64,000 nucleotides of DNA from an uncultured Monoglobus sp. (lineage in GTDB: Bacteria > Bacillota > Clostridia > Monoglobales > Monoglobaceae): positions 1 to 64,000 of the forward strand of contig CANRBF010000005.1 in the NCBI GenBank assembly GCA_947628795.1, in the 5' to 3' direction. Numbering within the stretch: the first letter of the stretch is position 1; every line of letters starts with the position of its first letter. The position numbers and the translations under genes are program-made. Positions 52,202-63,168 of this stretch are shown here, in pieces. The notes beneath the pieces were generated by a model, which did not search any database, was not told where the DNA came from, and saw only the letters and a list, made by a program, of their open reading frames with translations.

Positions 52202-53599
<1,398 letters not shown>

Positions 53600-53611
53600 T
53601 CGGAGGCCGAT

Positions 53612-54037
53612 ATGAGCGATAACAAAACCTTCAAACTTAATATTCTGGCAAGCGACCGCCCGTTTTACAACGGTCCCTGCGAGATGCTCGTGTTCCCCGG
53701 GCTCGACGGAGAGATGGGAGTGCTGCCCCGCCACGAGGCGATGGTGACCTGCACCAACGAGGGCGAACTCAGATACAAGGTGGACGGCGATTGGAACTAC
53801 GCGGCGGTCAGCACCGGCATAATCGAGATCATGCCCGACCATGTGACGCTGCTTGCCGATACGGTGGAGCGCCCCGAGGAGATAGATGTGAAGCGCGCGC
53901 AGGCCGCCGAGGACAGAGCAAAAGAGGCTCTGCGCCAGAAACAGAGCATAAAGGAATATTATCAGACCCAGGCAGCGCTCAACCGCGCGATCTCACGACT
54001 AAAGGTCTCGGGACACAATACGCAGCGCAGAGACTAA
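53612..54037 (+). CDS. atpC: ATP synthase F1 subunit epsilon
   Basis: 141 residues. The N-terminal beta-sandwich (KLNILASDRPFYNGPCEMLVFP, GEMGVLPRHEAMVT) is followed by a helical C-terminal pair (KRAQAAEDRAKEALRQ, AALNRAISRLKV), which can inhibit hydrolysis in related enzymes. It is the last gene of the operon, 12 bases after atpD, with a strong terminator behind it. Confidence 0.95.
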   Translation: MSDNKTFKLNILASDRPFYNGPCEMLVFPGLDGEMGVLPRHEAMVTCTNEGELRYKVDGDWNYAAVSTGIIEIMPDHVTLLADTVERPEEIDVKRAQAAEDRAKEALRQKQSIKEYYQTQAALNRAISRLKVSGHNTQRRD

Positions 54038-54063
54038 GATGATCAAACATATCAAGAAATAGA

Positions 54064-54098
54064 AAAAACCCGCCGTTTTTTAACAGGCGGGTTTTTTT
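54064..54098. terminator. terminator between atpC and mscL
   Basis: aaaaaacccgcc pairs with ggcgggtttttt and is followed by a T-run; the A-run on the other side lets it serve mscL too. Confidence 0.92.
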
Positions 54099-54103
54099 GA
54101 AGC

Positions 54104-54511
54104 TTATTTAACTTCGGATGTACAATGAGGACACTTTGTGGCGCTCTTGTCGATCTCGCTCTTGCAGTAAGGACAAACCTTTGTCTTGACTTCCTCAACG
54201 GCTTCTTCCTTTTTCTTGCCGAGGCTCATGACCTTGTTAACGGCTTTGACCATAAAGAAGATGATAACAGCCATGATCAGGAAGTTGATTATCGCGGTGA
54301 TGAACGAGCCGTACTTGAGGTCAACGCCCATGATCTTAAGCGACAGATCCGAGAAGTCAACGCCGCCGACCAAGCCCAGGATAGGCGAAATGATGTCGTT
54401 TGTCAGCGAGTCAACAATTGTCTTGAAGGCTCCGCCGATGATAACGCCGACTGCCAGGTCCATAACATTGCCCTGAGCGATAAACTCCTTAAATTCCTTA
54501 ATGATACCCAT
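54104..54511 (-). CDS. mscL: large-conductance mechanosensitive channel with C-terminal zinc ribbon
   Basis: 135 residues from ATG 54511 (GGAGGG upstream; a longer frame lacks a site). The N-terminal [20 protein letters not shown] is the MscL signature and first membrane helix; [20 protein letters not shown] is the second. The usual C-terminal helix is followed by CPYC and CPHC pairs ([19 protein letters not shown]), a zinc-ribbon tail seen in many Firmicutes MscL proteins. The channel opens under membrane tension to release solutes on osmotic downshock. Confidence 0.93.
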   Translation of the reverse strand: MGIIKEFKEFIAQGNVMDLAVGVIIGGAFKTIVDSLTNDIISPILGLVGGVDFSDLSLKIMGVDLKYGSFITAIINFLIMAVIIFFMVKAVNKVMSLGKKKEEAVEEVKTKVCPYCKSEIDKSATKCPHCTSEVK

Positions 54512-54553
54512 GAATTTCCCTCCTTGCCTGAAAAATTTATGTATTTTTGTTTT

Positions 54554-54582
54554 ATTATAACATAACGATTTTTGCATATCAA
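54554..54582 (-). promoter_or_regulatory. promoter of mscL
   Basis: Minus strand TTGATA (54577-54582), 17 bases, TATAAT (54554-54559). Confidence 0.8.
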
Positions 54583-54592
54583 GTATTTTTTC

Positions 54593-54621
54593 TTGAAAAA
54601 CATAATATTTTGTGGTAAAAT
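54593..54621 (+). promoter_or_regulatory. promoter of the DUF445 gene
   Basis: TTGAAA (54593-54598), 17 bases, TAAAAT (54616-54621). Its -35 is only 10 bases from that of mscL, so the two polymerases would compete. Confidence 0.8.
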
Positions 54622-54654
54622 ACCTGTAATAACCACAAAATATGAGGTGAGAAC

Positions 54655-55572
54655 ATGAATTTACAGCTTATCGCGGGCCCGATCATGGGTCTTATTATCG
54701 GATATATCACCAACAGCATAGCGATAAAAATGCTGCTCCGCCCCTATGAGGCAAAATATATCGGCAGGTTCAGGATCCCGTTCACTCCGGGGCTTATACC
54801 AAAAGAGAAGGGGAGGATAGCGGGCACGATCGGAAAGGTTATAAGCGGCGAGCTTTTGAGCAGCGATACCCTGCGCGACACCCTGCTCTCCGACAAGCTC
54901 ATCGACGGCATAAAAAACATGGTGAGCGGCGGGATAGACAGGCTCAAAAAAAGCAAGCACACCCTTAGGCAGTCGCTTTACGAAAAGACCGATAAGGAAC
55001 TGGTCGACAACATGGCGGCGCGCATGACCGCCGATATCACCGGATTGATACACGACCGCCTGTCAAAATTCAACTTCGGCGCCGAGATCGCCAAAAAGGT
55101 GATAACCTCGACCCGCGACAAGTACGCCGAGTCGGGCAGCCTAAAGGCGGTGTTCGCTAAAATGGTGGACGACAACATGATAAACAGCATGGCCGAGCCT
55201 CTCGGCAAGACGATCGACCGTCTGGTTTCCGAGAATTCCGAGGAGATCGTTGGCGGCGCTCTGGGCGGCGAGGTCGACAGAATTATGGACACCGAGCTGT
55301 CGGTCATCGGCGATAGGCTGGACAGTGAAAAACTGCGCCTTGAGCAGGCGGCGGTCGATATATACAAGCGTACGATCGAGAACGACCTGCCAAAAATATT
55401 GGCGGTCGTGGATATAGCAAAGATCGTTGAGGACAAGATCAACGGCTATGACGCGCGCATGCTCGAGGACTTGGTTTTTTCCGTTATGAAAAAAGAGCTC
55501 CGCGCCATCGTGTGGCTGGGCGCCCTGCTGGGATTTATAATGGGCTTCGCCAACGTGCTGATCAGCTTATAA
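54655..55572 (+). CDS. DUF445 family membrane protein
   Basis: 305 residues. A first membrane helix with [17 protein letters not shown], then [18 protein letters not shown], is the DUF445/YheB signature. A long helical, charged middle follows, and the C-terminus is a second membrane helix ([19 protein letters not shown]). This topology leaves a coiled-coil domain on one side of the membrane. The molecular role of the family is not established. It stands alone with its own promoter; GAGGTGAG precedes the ATG. Confidence 0.9.
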   Translation: MNLQLIAGPIMGLIIGYITNSIAIKMLLRPYEAKYIGRFRIPFTPGLIPKEKGRIAGTIGKVISGELLSSDTLRDTLLSDKLIDGIKNMVSGGIDRLKKSKHTLRQSLYEKTDKELVDNMAARMTADITGLIHDRLSKFNFGAEIAKKVITSTRDKYAESGSLKAVFAKMVDDNMINSMAEPLGKTIDRLVSENSEEIVGGALGGEVDRIMDTELSVIGDRLDSEKLRLEQAAVDIYKRTIENDLPKILAVVDIAKIVEDKINGYDARMLEDLVFSVMKKELRAIVWLGALLGFIMGFANVLISL

Positions 55573-55587
55573 GCGCGAGTGAAAATA

Positions 55588-55679
55588 GGCTCCCCTTCCT
55601 TTAGGAGGGGGAGCTGTCTGCGAAGCAGACTGAGGGGGAGGCCTAATCACTATTCGCTAATCCCTAATCCCTACGTTGC
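55588..55679. repeat. intergenic palindromic repeat element, locus E
   Basis: The shortest locus: ggctccccttcctttaggagggggagct, tip gtctgcgaagcagac (55616-55630), gagggggaggc, then cactattcgctaatccctaatcc words ending in ctacgttgca. The unit closely matches the one at 6190-6240 in locus A apart from the tip. Confidence 0.85.
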
Positions 55680-55680
55680 A

Positions 55681-55713
55681 AAAGACCTTCCCGGGAATCG
55701 GGAAGGTCTTTTT
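55681..55713 (+). terminator. intrinsic terminator between the DUF445 and GH3 genes
   Basis: aaagaccttcccg pairs with cgggaaggtcttt, followed by TT. A further hairpin cgaggggc/gcccctcg (55761-55779) without T-run lies just after the GH3 stop. Confidence 0.8.
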
Positions 55714-55782
55714 AATTGGGAAGAAATTATATTAATTAATTTTTTTCGATTCGGGTGAACCGAGGGGCGGGGCCCCTCGATT

Positions 55783-58700
55783 TTATTTAAGGTCGTTTAT
55801 CGAGCCGGCGTTGTAGATGTTCTTAAAGCCCTGCTCTTTGGCGATCTCGGCCGCTTTGCCCGCGCGGTTGCCCGATGCGCAGTATACGATTATCGTCTCG
55901 TTTTTGTCCTGCGTGACGAGCCAGTCCGAGAACTTGTCGAGCGGAACGTTAAGCGAGCCGTCTATGCTGTCCTGCGCGTATTCCTCGGCCGATCTCACGT
56001 CAACGGGCACAGCGCCCGCCGCGATAAGCTCTTTTGCCGCGTCAGCCTTGATGTTCTCCTGGCGCGCGTCGGCTATGGCGATCTCGGCGTTTTGGCCGTC
56101 TCCGCTCAGATAAAGCGTCTCGCCGTCGCTGTCAAGTTTTTTGATGTCAAAGCCGCATACCTTTTTGATGGTCGAGCACTTGGAGCAGGGGTTCATGGTT
56201 ATCATGTATCCCCCGTCGCAGCCCGCGTAGAGCTGATCGCCCGCGGATACTATATCGTTGATAACCGGGGATGAGGGCGCGCCCTCATCCTTTTCGGCGT
56301 AGCTGTCGGGTGTCGCGTTGATCCACACGGAGCCCATGGCGCTGGTCAGCAGTTTTGAAGCGTCCGTGTTATTTTCCTGCGCCAGAGCGGTCACCATGCC
56401 GTTCCAATTGATAAGCTTTTCAAAGGTAACGTCGTCGCCGTATTCCTCGTTATAATCTATGGTGCTTACCTCGCCGCTTGACTTGACCCGGGATGTAACC
56501 ACGCTGCCTTGGGCGCTTATTTCGGCAAGATCGTTCTCCGCGGTCAGCGCGTCGGCGTCGGCGGAACTGCCGGAGGCCGTGTCGGAATACAACATGGTGA
56601 AGCAGTCAAAGTTGCCGAGATATGTGCCTGTTGTCGCGCCTTTTATGAACAAACCCTTGTCTCCGCTGAGACCGGATTTGATACGAATGATGTTCGAGGT
56701 CATCACATCCCAACCGCTGGTTTTTGCTATAATGACGGATCCGATCTTATTTTGTTCCGTGAGCATTGAAGCTTTCGCGTCGTCAACGGTTGTTCCGGTC
56801 ATGTCAACGGCGAATACGTCGATCGTGACGTCAACTTCACTTTTGGTACCGCTCATAAGGTCAATGGCAACAAGTCCCTTCATATCCTTTTCGCCGTAGT
56901 AGAACGTGTCGCCGTTTGTGGTGTTTTGAACGACCTTTCCGGTCGCGGCCGCCTTCGTGCCGAAGTCATTTCTGCCGTGCCATTCTTTTATGTAATCTTC
57001 GAACTCAACCGTGTTCTGATAGGTTATGTCGGGCAGAGGCTCGGGTGTGGCCGTGGCGGTCGGGACAGGGGTCGGAGTTGCCTCGACCGCAGTCTTTCCG
57101 GGCTCAAACAGAATTCCGTACAGGCTCTTGTTGGAACCGCCGCCGTATATATAGACCGGAAGACCGGCTTTGACGTTCATCTGTACCGATGTCGCGTTAT
57201 CGCCGATACCGCTCTTTGTCACGGTCTTTCCGTCCTGAGTGATGTTCATTTCTCTGGTGGTCGAGGCGCCGAATACCGCTGATACAACGCCGTCGCTGTC
57301 GGGCGTGAAGTATACGCGCAGAGAACCTTCTTGTCCGCGTCCGCCCTGAAGCGCGCGTGTGAAGGAATATGTCACGCCGTTGTCATGCTTGTAGGAGTTT
57401 CCTTTGGCTGACGCCCAACCGCCTTCGCAGTACATTCCGAGGCCGTTGTCGGTTGTCATTCCGCCCGATATGGTGAAGAACTTGTCATAAATGCTGTCGC
57501 TGAAGTTATAAACATAGATGTCCTTCATATTGGGAGTTTTATAGGTTACCGACTTGGTTTCGCCGCCGACCGTGACGGTCACATTGTCGTTATCCTTAAA
57601 GCCGCCAAACGTGTATTTTCCGGGGGCGGTGATCTCTTCTGTGCCCATTTGCTCGCCGCCGACCGTGAGAGTCATTGTGCCGGACGAGAGACTTGTGTTC
57701 ACGGCTATTTCGCCGTTGCCGATGCAAACGGGGTCAATTGTGTCGTTGTTATATTCAAGCGAGATGTAGTCAAGGTTCGCGCCGTTTGTCTGAACGTAGA
57801 TCGAGCCGCAGCCGTTTTCGTCAAGCGCTTGTCTGTTCAGCTCATAGCGGTTGACGTCGGCTTTTACTTCCTGCCATTTTGTCCAGTCGCCCGTTACGGG
57901 TGAATCAACGGATGCGATTGTCCAGTCGGAATTGGGAAGAAGCGAGACATTGATCTTTCCGGCCTGGTCCTTGTTGGAAACGCGGAATGTGATGCCGGTC
58001 AGTCTGTCGAGCTTAACGCCGTCAAATCTCAGCCATCTTGCAGCCGTGCTGCCCGCATTGAGGCCGTTGTTCGAGGCGCCGTCCTTCACGTCGTCGAGCT
58101 TGGCGCCCGCGCCGTCGTCCGCGTTCTCGCCCTCGATCTGGAGGTTAGCGTAAACCGTTATCGAGCCGAATTTCTCGTTGGGATAATCGCTGGCGGTGAT
58201 CTTGTAAACTCCGTTGGTGTAGAGCTTGACCTTGCCGGTGTTCATGTCGATCTCGGGATCCTTTCTGCCCGAGGCGTCAAGTCTCTCGATCGTCCAGATA
58301 AGCGAGCTTGTCACTTCGCTTCCGCCGCTTAAAGCCTGCATGTCGATCTCCGCCGGAGTGCTGTCGGTGATCGTGCCGGATATAGTTGTTTCGGAGGCGT
58401 TGATCACGCCTATTCCGTCGCTGTTATAATTAATCTCGCCGCCCGAGATAATATTCGGGTTCACCGAGCCGACGGTATATTCATCCGAAAGCTCGATCCT
58501 CGGGATCGCTTGTATCGCGGCTATCGTTTCGTTGAGCGCCTTCTCGAGACCGTCGTCCAGAAGCGCGCTTTCAAGCGTTGCGCGGAAGTCGGTGTATATT
58601 CCTTCAAGCTCGGCGTAATTTTCGGGTGTGTACGCGATTTCCGGGCAGGCGTTGTACGCCGCGTCGAGACGCTCCAGATATTCCGCTTTCTTTTCGGCGC

Positions 58701-61700
58701 TTATACCCTCGCGATACTGCGATACGATCGGGAAAGAGTATTCGGCGCTGCCGCCGTTCGCCTTTGAAGCGGTTACCGTGATAGTGGCTGTGCCCTCCTT
58801 GGCGCCGGCCGTAACGTTTCCGCTTGCGTCAACGTTGGCGACGTCCGTATTGCTGCTCTTATACGACATTGTTATGCCGTTTGCGTCAAAGTCGGTGATA
58901 ACCTTGTCGTTCTTTAGGGTAACGCTGGCGTTTGCCGAAACGCTGTTTGCCGCGTTTGCGCCGTCATTCACGCTGTATACTTTAAGACCCGAGGGGATGG
59001 CGTACACGCTGTCGATCGTTTCGGCTATGTCGCCGCTTACCGTGAATTTCACGGTGTTGTTTTCCGCGTCGGCCGAGCTGCCGCCGACTTTCGCGATGTA
59101 CTCGCCGGGTATAACGTAGTTCTGCTGCTTTGTCTCGTCAAAGAAGAACACATCAGAAATATCGAGGCTGAATGTCGCCGTCTTGGTCTCGCCGGGATTC
59201 AATGTAACTCTTTCAAAGCCTTTGAGCTGCTTTAAGGGCAGCGTCTTGCCGTCCGCGCCGGGAACCGTGATATAGAGCTGAGCCACCTCGGTGCCCGCGG
59301 CGCTTCCGGTGTTCTTAACATCGGCCGTGATCGTCACGATGTCGTTGGCGTCCGCCGATTCTTTGTCTATCTTAATATTTGAATATTCAAATGTGGTGTA
59401 GCCCTTGCCGTAGCCGAAGGGATAAACCGGAGTTCCGCTGTAATACTGGTAGGTCCTTCCGGGATATTCGGCTTCGGGATTGTTTATATCCGACGAAAGC
59501 TCATAGCTTGTGAGATTATAGTCTACGCCGTCTATGGTTGTTTTGCTTGTTCCGAGAGGCATTTTGTCGAGATCTGCCGCGGTGTACCAGGTGGTTGAGA
59601 GTTTGCCCGACGGAGCAGCCTCGCCTGTCAGCACCTTGCCCAGAGCCTCGCCCTGCTTCTGACCGTTATATGATGTCCATAGCATTGCCGCGCACTTGTC
59701 TTTAAAGCCCTCCACGTTCACTTGTCCCACTGATTGCAGAACTACAACAGTTTTGTCGGGATAGGCGTCGCAGAGCTGCTGAATATGACCCTGCGTGGAC
59801 GGCAGATCTATTGATTTTCTGTCATTTGACTCACCGGAGTCGGATTCGACTGTTCCGCCGTAGGCGATTATGTAGTCCGCCGCGTCAAGAGACGTCTTAT
59901 AGTTATCTACCGAGAAGTCGGCGCTGGCGCTTATCGTGATATACAGTTTTTCCGTGCCTGTATAACCGCCGGTGGCTCCGTTGTACACGCCGCTGTTGGT
60001 CGCGTATTCGCCCGATTGCGTTGCCGAGATCGGAACGCTGGCAACCGGCTGCGACGCGCTGCCGTATCCCAGACTTACGGTTACGTTAGGCATTCCGGGA
60101 GTGGATGACGCCTCGATCCTCACCTCGGTAACGTCGGCAAAGTTGACGTTCGGGATATATGCCATAGCGCTCTTTGTGATGTCTTTAAACTCGCCGCCGT
60201 CTTTTGTCATTCCGCGAACATCCTGAGCGGTTGACAAATCAACGTTTGAGGTTTTGCCGTTGCTCTTGACCAGAGTTATGCTCTTGATGTTAAACAAAGG
60301 CGTGCTGTCTTTTACATTTCCCAAAAGTGTGACTTCGGAATCGGGATTGATCTCTTTTATCTGATCGGTAATTCCGTCTATAGGCGAAATAAGCGGAGAT
60401 TTCATAGATTCTTTATCGGCCGAGTAGTCGCCCAAAACGACTTCGCTCGCAAGGTTGCCCACAACGGCCACGTTGATGGGTCCGCCCGACGATCCCTGTC
60501 CGACGGTATATGTGTCTCCGAGAGGCTTGATATTGTCCTCGCTGTCCCAAACGAATACTTTGGTGTTTCCGTCGCTGTTGTCGGGCTTTGTTACATTAAG
60601 ACTGATATTGCCGCTGCCGTCGGCCGCGCCGCTGTCAAATGATGTCATAACATCGCCGTCCGAATAAGACGCCGCCATGATTTTAGCGTTTGCGGGCGCA
60701 TTGTCAAGTTTTGTGTACGACACATTCAGCTTGCCGCTGTCATCGAACGAGGCGTTCGTGATAGTGTATGGCGTGTCGCTTGTGTTGTCGCTGCCTTTAA
60801 GAGGCAGTATGCCGTTGTTTTCAAGCAGTACCCAGCTTTCCTCGGACGCCTGCTCGGATACCGCCACGTGCTCGTCGGACTCCACGACGCTCGACTTGAT
60901 GTCCTGATATTTGGCTCCTTCGTCAAATTCACCTGTTTTCATGCGCTGCAAAAACAGCTCGTAAACCATAACGTCGAGCGCGTCCTCGCTGATCAAACCC
61001 TGCTCGACCGCTGCGGCAACCTGAGCCGTGCCGTTTCCGCCGCTGTTGCAGTCAAGACTGGAACCGGCGTTTACGATTTTTGCAACGGTCATCGGAGCGG
61101 TTATGTCGTCAATGCGCATGTCGGGATAGAGCTTTTGTTTAAGAGGCGCTCTGCCGAACGCGTTGTCCCAAGCTCCGCAGTCGCCCACAACAAAGCCGCC
61201 GAAGCCGTAAGTTCTGCGCAGCAGATCGTTTATCAGATACGAGTTGGCGCTTGAGGCGATATAGTCGATCTTCTGTCCGTCCATCGACGAGAGTATTTCG
61301 CCGTTTCTGTAGAGGGTGGTTCCGTTATAAGAGCTCATTACCGCGCCGGGATCAACGTCTTTCACGATGTCGCGGAACGCTCTTGAATAATACTCGCGCA
61401 TGGTGCGCTCGTTCATGATCGAAGTTCCGGTCTGGCGCTCGCCCTCGTTGTTGTTGGCCGCGTAGTGCTTTAAGGTGGTTATCGTCTTTTTGTACTTTTC
61501 GTCAGTTCCCTCCATGCCGCGAGCCGCCGCTCCGCCTATCCGAGCCGTCAGATACGGATCCTCGCCGTAGCTTTCCTCGTTTCTGCCCCAGCGGGGGTCG
61601 CGGGCCATGTTGATGGTCGGGTTCCAGTAGTTGAGGTCATAGCGGTTGTTTTTGCCTCTCGCCTCGGTTGATGTGATGTCCATGGCTGCCTGCATCAGCT

Positions 61701-62139
61701 CGGTGTCCCATGTGTTCGACATGGCGAGGCTCACCGGAAAGCTGGTCGCGCCTCCCTGACGGGCAACGCCGTGGATGCCCTCGCGCCAGTAGTAGTAGCT
61801 GTGAACGCCCAGACGGCTGATGCCGGGCGTGCTCTTAGCCGCGGTCTGCGCCGCTTTTTCCTCAAGGGTCATGCGCGCGACCAGATCGGCCGCTCTTTCC
61901 TCAAAAGAGAGAGATGTGTCCTGATAGGGCAGAAGTTCAGCCGCTGCCTGCGTCTCGGGCTCTGTCTGTTCGGTCTGAACGTTCTGTTCCTGAGCGGTCT
62001 GCTCTGTTTGGACTGCCTGCACCTGAGCGGTCTGCGGCTCGGCGTTATCGTTCGTCGCCGCCAGGACCGCCGCGTTCGGAGCGCAGGTCAGCAGCATCGC
62101 GGCTGCCGCGAAGGCTGAGATTGTTTTCCGTGCTTTCAT
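55783..62139 (-). CDS. 2118-residue secreted GH3 glycosidase with carbohydrate-binding modules and a C-terminal rhodanese domain
   Basis: Signal peptide (about 1-28), Gln/Glu-rich linker, then a GH3 domain like bacterial beta-xylosidases and beta-glucosidases. RDPRWGRNEESYGEDPYL and KHYAANNNEGER shape the site, and the nucleophile is Asp320 in VVGDCGAWDN. The second GH3 domain (to about 880) is interrupted by beta-rich insertions. An Fn3-like domain (about 900-1033), a BIG2-like domain, a helical FIVAR-like segment (about 1140-1215), CBM6-like modules (about 1333-1465 and 1710-1848) and a module related to one in the pectinesterase (about 1547-1683) follow. An unrecognised region with CSKCSTIKKVC precedes a rhodanese domain (2032-2118) with Cys2087 in CASGNRAG. 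It is divergent from an AraC regulator. GGAGG lies before the ATG. Confidence 0.9.
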   Translation of the reverse strand: MKARKTISAFAAAAMLLTCAPNAAVLAATNDNAEPQTAQVQAVQTEQTAQEQNVQTEQTEPETQAAAELLPYQDTSLSFEERAADLVARMTLEEKAAQTAAKSTPGISRLGVHSYYYWREGIHGVARQGGATSFPVSLAMSNTWDTELMQAAMDITSTEARGKNNRYDLNYWNPTINMARDPRWGRNEESYGEDPYLTARIGGAAARGMEGTDEKYKKTITTLKHYAANNNEGERQTGTSIMNERTMREYYSRAFRDIVKDVDPGAVMSSYNGTTLYRNGEILSSMDGQKIDYIASSANSYLINDLLRRTYGFGGFVVGDCGAWDNAFGRAPLKQKLYPDMRIDDITAPMTVAKIVNAGSSLDCNSGGNGTAQVAAAVEQGLISEDALDVMVYELFLQRMKTGEFDEGAKYQDIKSSVVESDEHVAVSEQASEESWVLLENNGILPLKGSDNTSDTPYTITNASFDDSGKLNVSYTKLDNAPANAKIMAASYSDGDVMTSFDSGAADGSGNISLNVTKPDNSDGNTKVFVWDSEDNIKPLGDTYTVGQGSSGGPINVAVVGNLASEVVLGDYSADKESMKSPLISPIDGITDQIKEINPDSEVTLLGNVKDSTPLFNIKSITLVKSNGKTSNVDLSTAQDVRGMTKDGGEFKDITKSAMAYIPNVNFADVTEVRIEASSTPGMPNVTVSLGYGSASQPVASVPISATQSGEYATNSGVYNGATGGYTGTEKLYITISASADFSVDNYKTSLDAADYIIAYGGTVESDSGESNDRKSIDLPSTQGHIQQLCDAYPDKTVVVLQSVGQVNVEGFKDKCAAMLWTSYNGQKQGEALGKVLTGEAAPSGKLSTTWYTAADLDKMPLGTSKTTIDGVDYNLTSYELSSDINNPEAEYPGRTYQYYSGTPVYPFGYGKGYTTFEYSNIKIDKESADANDIVTITADVKNTGSAAGTEVAQLYITVPGADGKTLPLKQLKGFERVTLNPGETKTATFSLDISDVFFFDETKQQNYVIPGEYIAKVGGSSADAENNTVKFTVSGDIAETIDSVYAIPSGLKVYSVNDGANAANSVSANASVTLKNDKVITDFDANGITMSYKSSNTDVANVDASGNVTAGAKEGTATITVTASKANGGSAEYSFPIVSQYREGISAEKKAEYLERLDAAYNACPEIAYTPENYAELEGIYTDFRATLESALLDDGLEKALNETIAAIQAIPRIELSDEYTVGSVNPNIISGGEINYNSDGIGVINASETTISGTITDSTPAEIDMQALSGGSEVTSSLIWTIERLDASGRKDPEIDMNTGKVKLYTNGVYKITASDYPNEKFGSITVYANLQIEGENADDGAGAKLDDVKDGASNNGLNAGSTAARWLRFDGVKLDRLTGITFRVSNKDQAGKINVSLLPNSDWTIASVDSPVTGDWTKWQEVKADVNRYELNRQALDENGCGSIYVQTNGANLDYISLEYNNDTIDPVCIGNGEIAVNTSLSSGTMTLTVGGEQMGTEEITAPGKYTFGGFKDNDNVTVTVGGETKSVTYKTPNMKDIYVYNFSDSIYDKFFTISGGMTTDNGLGMYCEGGWASAKGNSYKHDNGVTYSFTRALQGGRGQEGSLRVYFTPDSDGVVSAVFGASTTREMNITQDGKTVTKSGIGDNATSVQMNVKAGLPVYIYGGGSNKSLYGILFEPGKTAVEATPTPVPTATATPEPLPDITYQNTVEFEDYIKEWHGRNDFGTKAAATGKVVQNTTNGDTFYYGEKDMKGLVAIDLMSGTKSEVDVTIDVFAVDMTGTTVDDAKASMLTEQNKIGSVIIAKTSGWDVMTSNIIRIKSGLSGDKGLFIKGATTGTYLGNFDCFTMLYSDTASGSSADADALTAENDLAEISAQGSVVTSRVKSSGEVSTIDYNEEYGDDVTFEKLINWNGMVTALAQENNTDASKLLTSAMGSVWINATPDSYAEKDEGAPSSPVINDIVSAGDQLYAGCDGGYMITMNPCSKCSTIKKVCGFDIKKLDSDGETLYLSGDGQNAEIAIADARQENIKADAAKELIAAGAVPVDVRSAEEYAQDSIDGSLNVPLDKFSDWLVTQDKNETIIVYCASGNRAGKAAEIAKEQGFKNIYNAGSINDLK

Positions 62140-62191
62140 GATTTTTCCTCCTTATTATTTGAAAATTAACACTTAATTAATATTTTCCTAC

Positions 62192-62220
62192 TTGAAATAT
62201 ACCACAAATGTTGATATAAT
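62192..62220 (+). promoter_or_regulatory. promoter of the AraC regulator in the divergent region
   Basis: TTGAAA (62192-62197), 17 bases, TATAAT (62215-62220) with an extended -10 TG. No equally good promoter is seen for the GH3 gene in 62140-62279, which fits a need for an activator. Confidence 0.8.
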
Positions 62221-62279
62221 TAAAGTCATAATATAGATAATTTGAGACAAAAAGTGAACAGAAGGGAGATACGCGGAAA

Positions 62280-63083
62280 ATGCTTCCGGTTTATGAGATA
62301 AGACCGTCGGATCTGACGGTCAAGCGTAACGATTATCAGCTGAGTTATCCCGAGCATATGCACGAATACATAGAGATAATATATGTATATAAGGGCGTTC
62401 AGCGCGTCAGCATCGAAAACGATGATTTCGAGATCCGAGAAGGAGGTCTGGCGGCGGTGTTCCCGGAGACGGTCCACTCGTTCTCGGCGCCCGACGGACA
62501 GGACAAAAAGAATAATGATGTTCTGATACTTATGTGCGCGCCAAAAATGTTCGGCGGTCTGTTCCCAAATCTTAAGGACTTCAGACCCGAAGATCCGACG
62601 CTCGACAAGTCGGAAATATGCGATGAGTTCCGCTGCGCTCTCAATAATATAAGGCCGGGCGACAGCTTTGAAATAACGTTTTCGTGGGCCTGCGTGATAA
62701 TTTCATATCTGCTCAGAGCGCTGACCCTGAGCCGCAAGTCGGAGGGGCCTGTTACAGACATAACGTATAAGATCATAAAATATATCGAGCAGAATTTCAC
62801 CGAGACAGTGACGCGTCGGAGCCTGGCCGAGCATTTCAATGTGAGCGAGACCTATATATCCGCCATCTTCAGCCGAAAGTTCAAGATGAACCTTCGGAAT
62901 TATCTCGGCTTGATACGCGCCGAGTACGCGGCCGGGCTGATCCGATCAACCAATGAGAGCTTTACGATGATAAGCCAGCAGGCCGGATTTGAAAACACAA
63001 GGACCTTCAATCGCATGTTTAAGGCGGTGTACGGCCGCACTCCCGGGGAATACCGAAAGAATATAAGTCAGCTTATTAAATAA
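62280..63083 (+). CDS. AraC-family transcriptional regulator
   Basis: 267 residues. The N-terminal cupin-like sensor (YPEHMHEYIEIIYVYKG, GGLAAVFPETVHSF) carries His residues typical of sugar-sensing members. The C-terminal about 100 residues hold two helix-turn-helix motifs: SLAEHFNVSETYISAIFSRK and the signature MISQQAGFENTRTFNRMFK followed by YGRTPGEYRK. GAAGGGAG precedes the ATG. Divergent orientation with the GH3 gene makes that gene the likely target, with the plant oligosaccharide it releases as a possible ligand. That link is inferred. Confidence 0.92.
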   Translation: MLPVYEIRPSDLTVKRNDYQLSYPEHMHEYIEIIYVYKGVQRVSIENDDFEIREGGLAAVFPETVHSFSAPDGQDKKNNDVLILMCAPKMFGGLFPNLKDFRPEDPTLDKSEICDEFRCALNNIRPGDSFEITFSWACVIISYLLRALTLSRKSEGPVTDITYKIIKYIEQNFTETVTRRSLAEHFNVSETYISAIFSRKFKMNLRNYLGLIRAEYAAGLIRSTNESFTMISQQAGFENTRTFNRMFKAVYGRTPGEYRKNISQLIK

Positions 63084-63117
63084 CCGCTGATAGCTTGATA
63101 AACTGTACTTTGGTACG

Positions 63118-63146
63118 GTGACAGCGAATTTACGGCATGTTATAAT
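63118..63146 (+). promoter_or_regulatory. promoter with overlapping palindrome before the MalT-like gene
   Basis: GTGACA (63118-63123), 17 bases, TATAAT (63141-63146) with extended -10 TG. An imperfect dyad ctgtac/ggtacgg abuts the -35 on its upstream side and could be an operator. Confidence 0.6.
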
Positions 63147-63168
63147 ATGAAGTGAGGAGGTACAGCTT

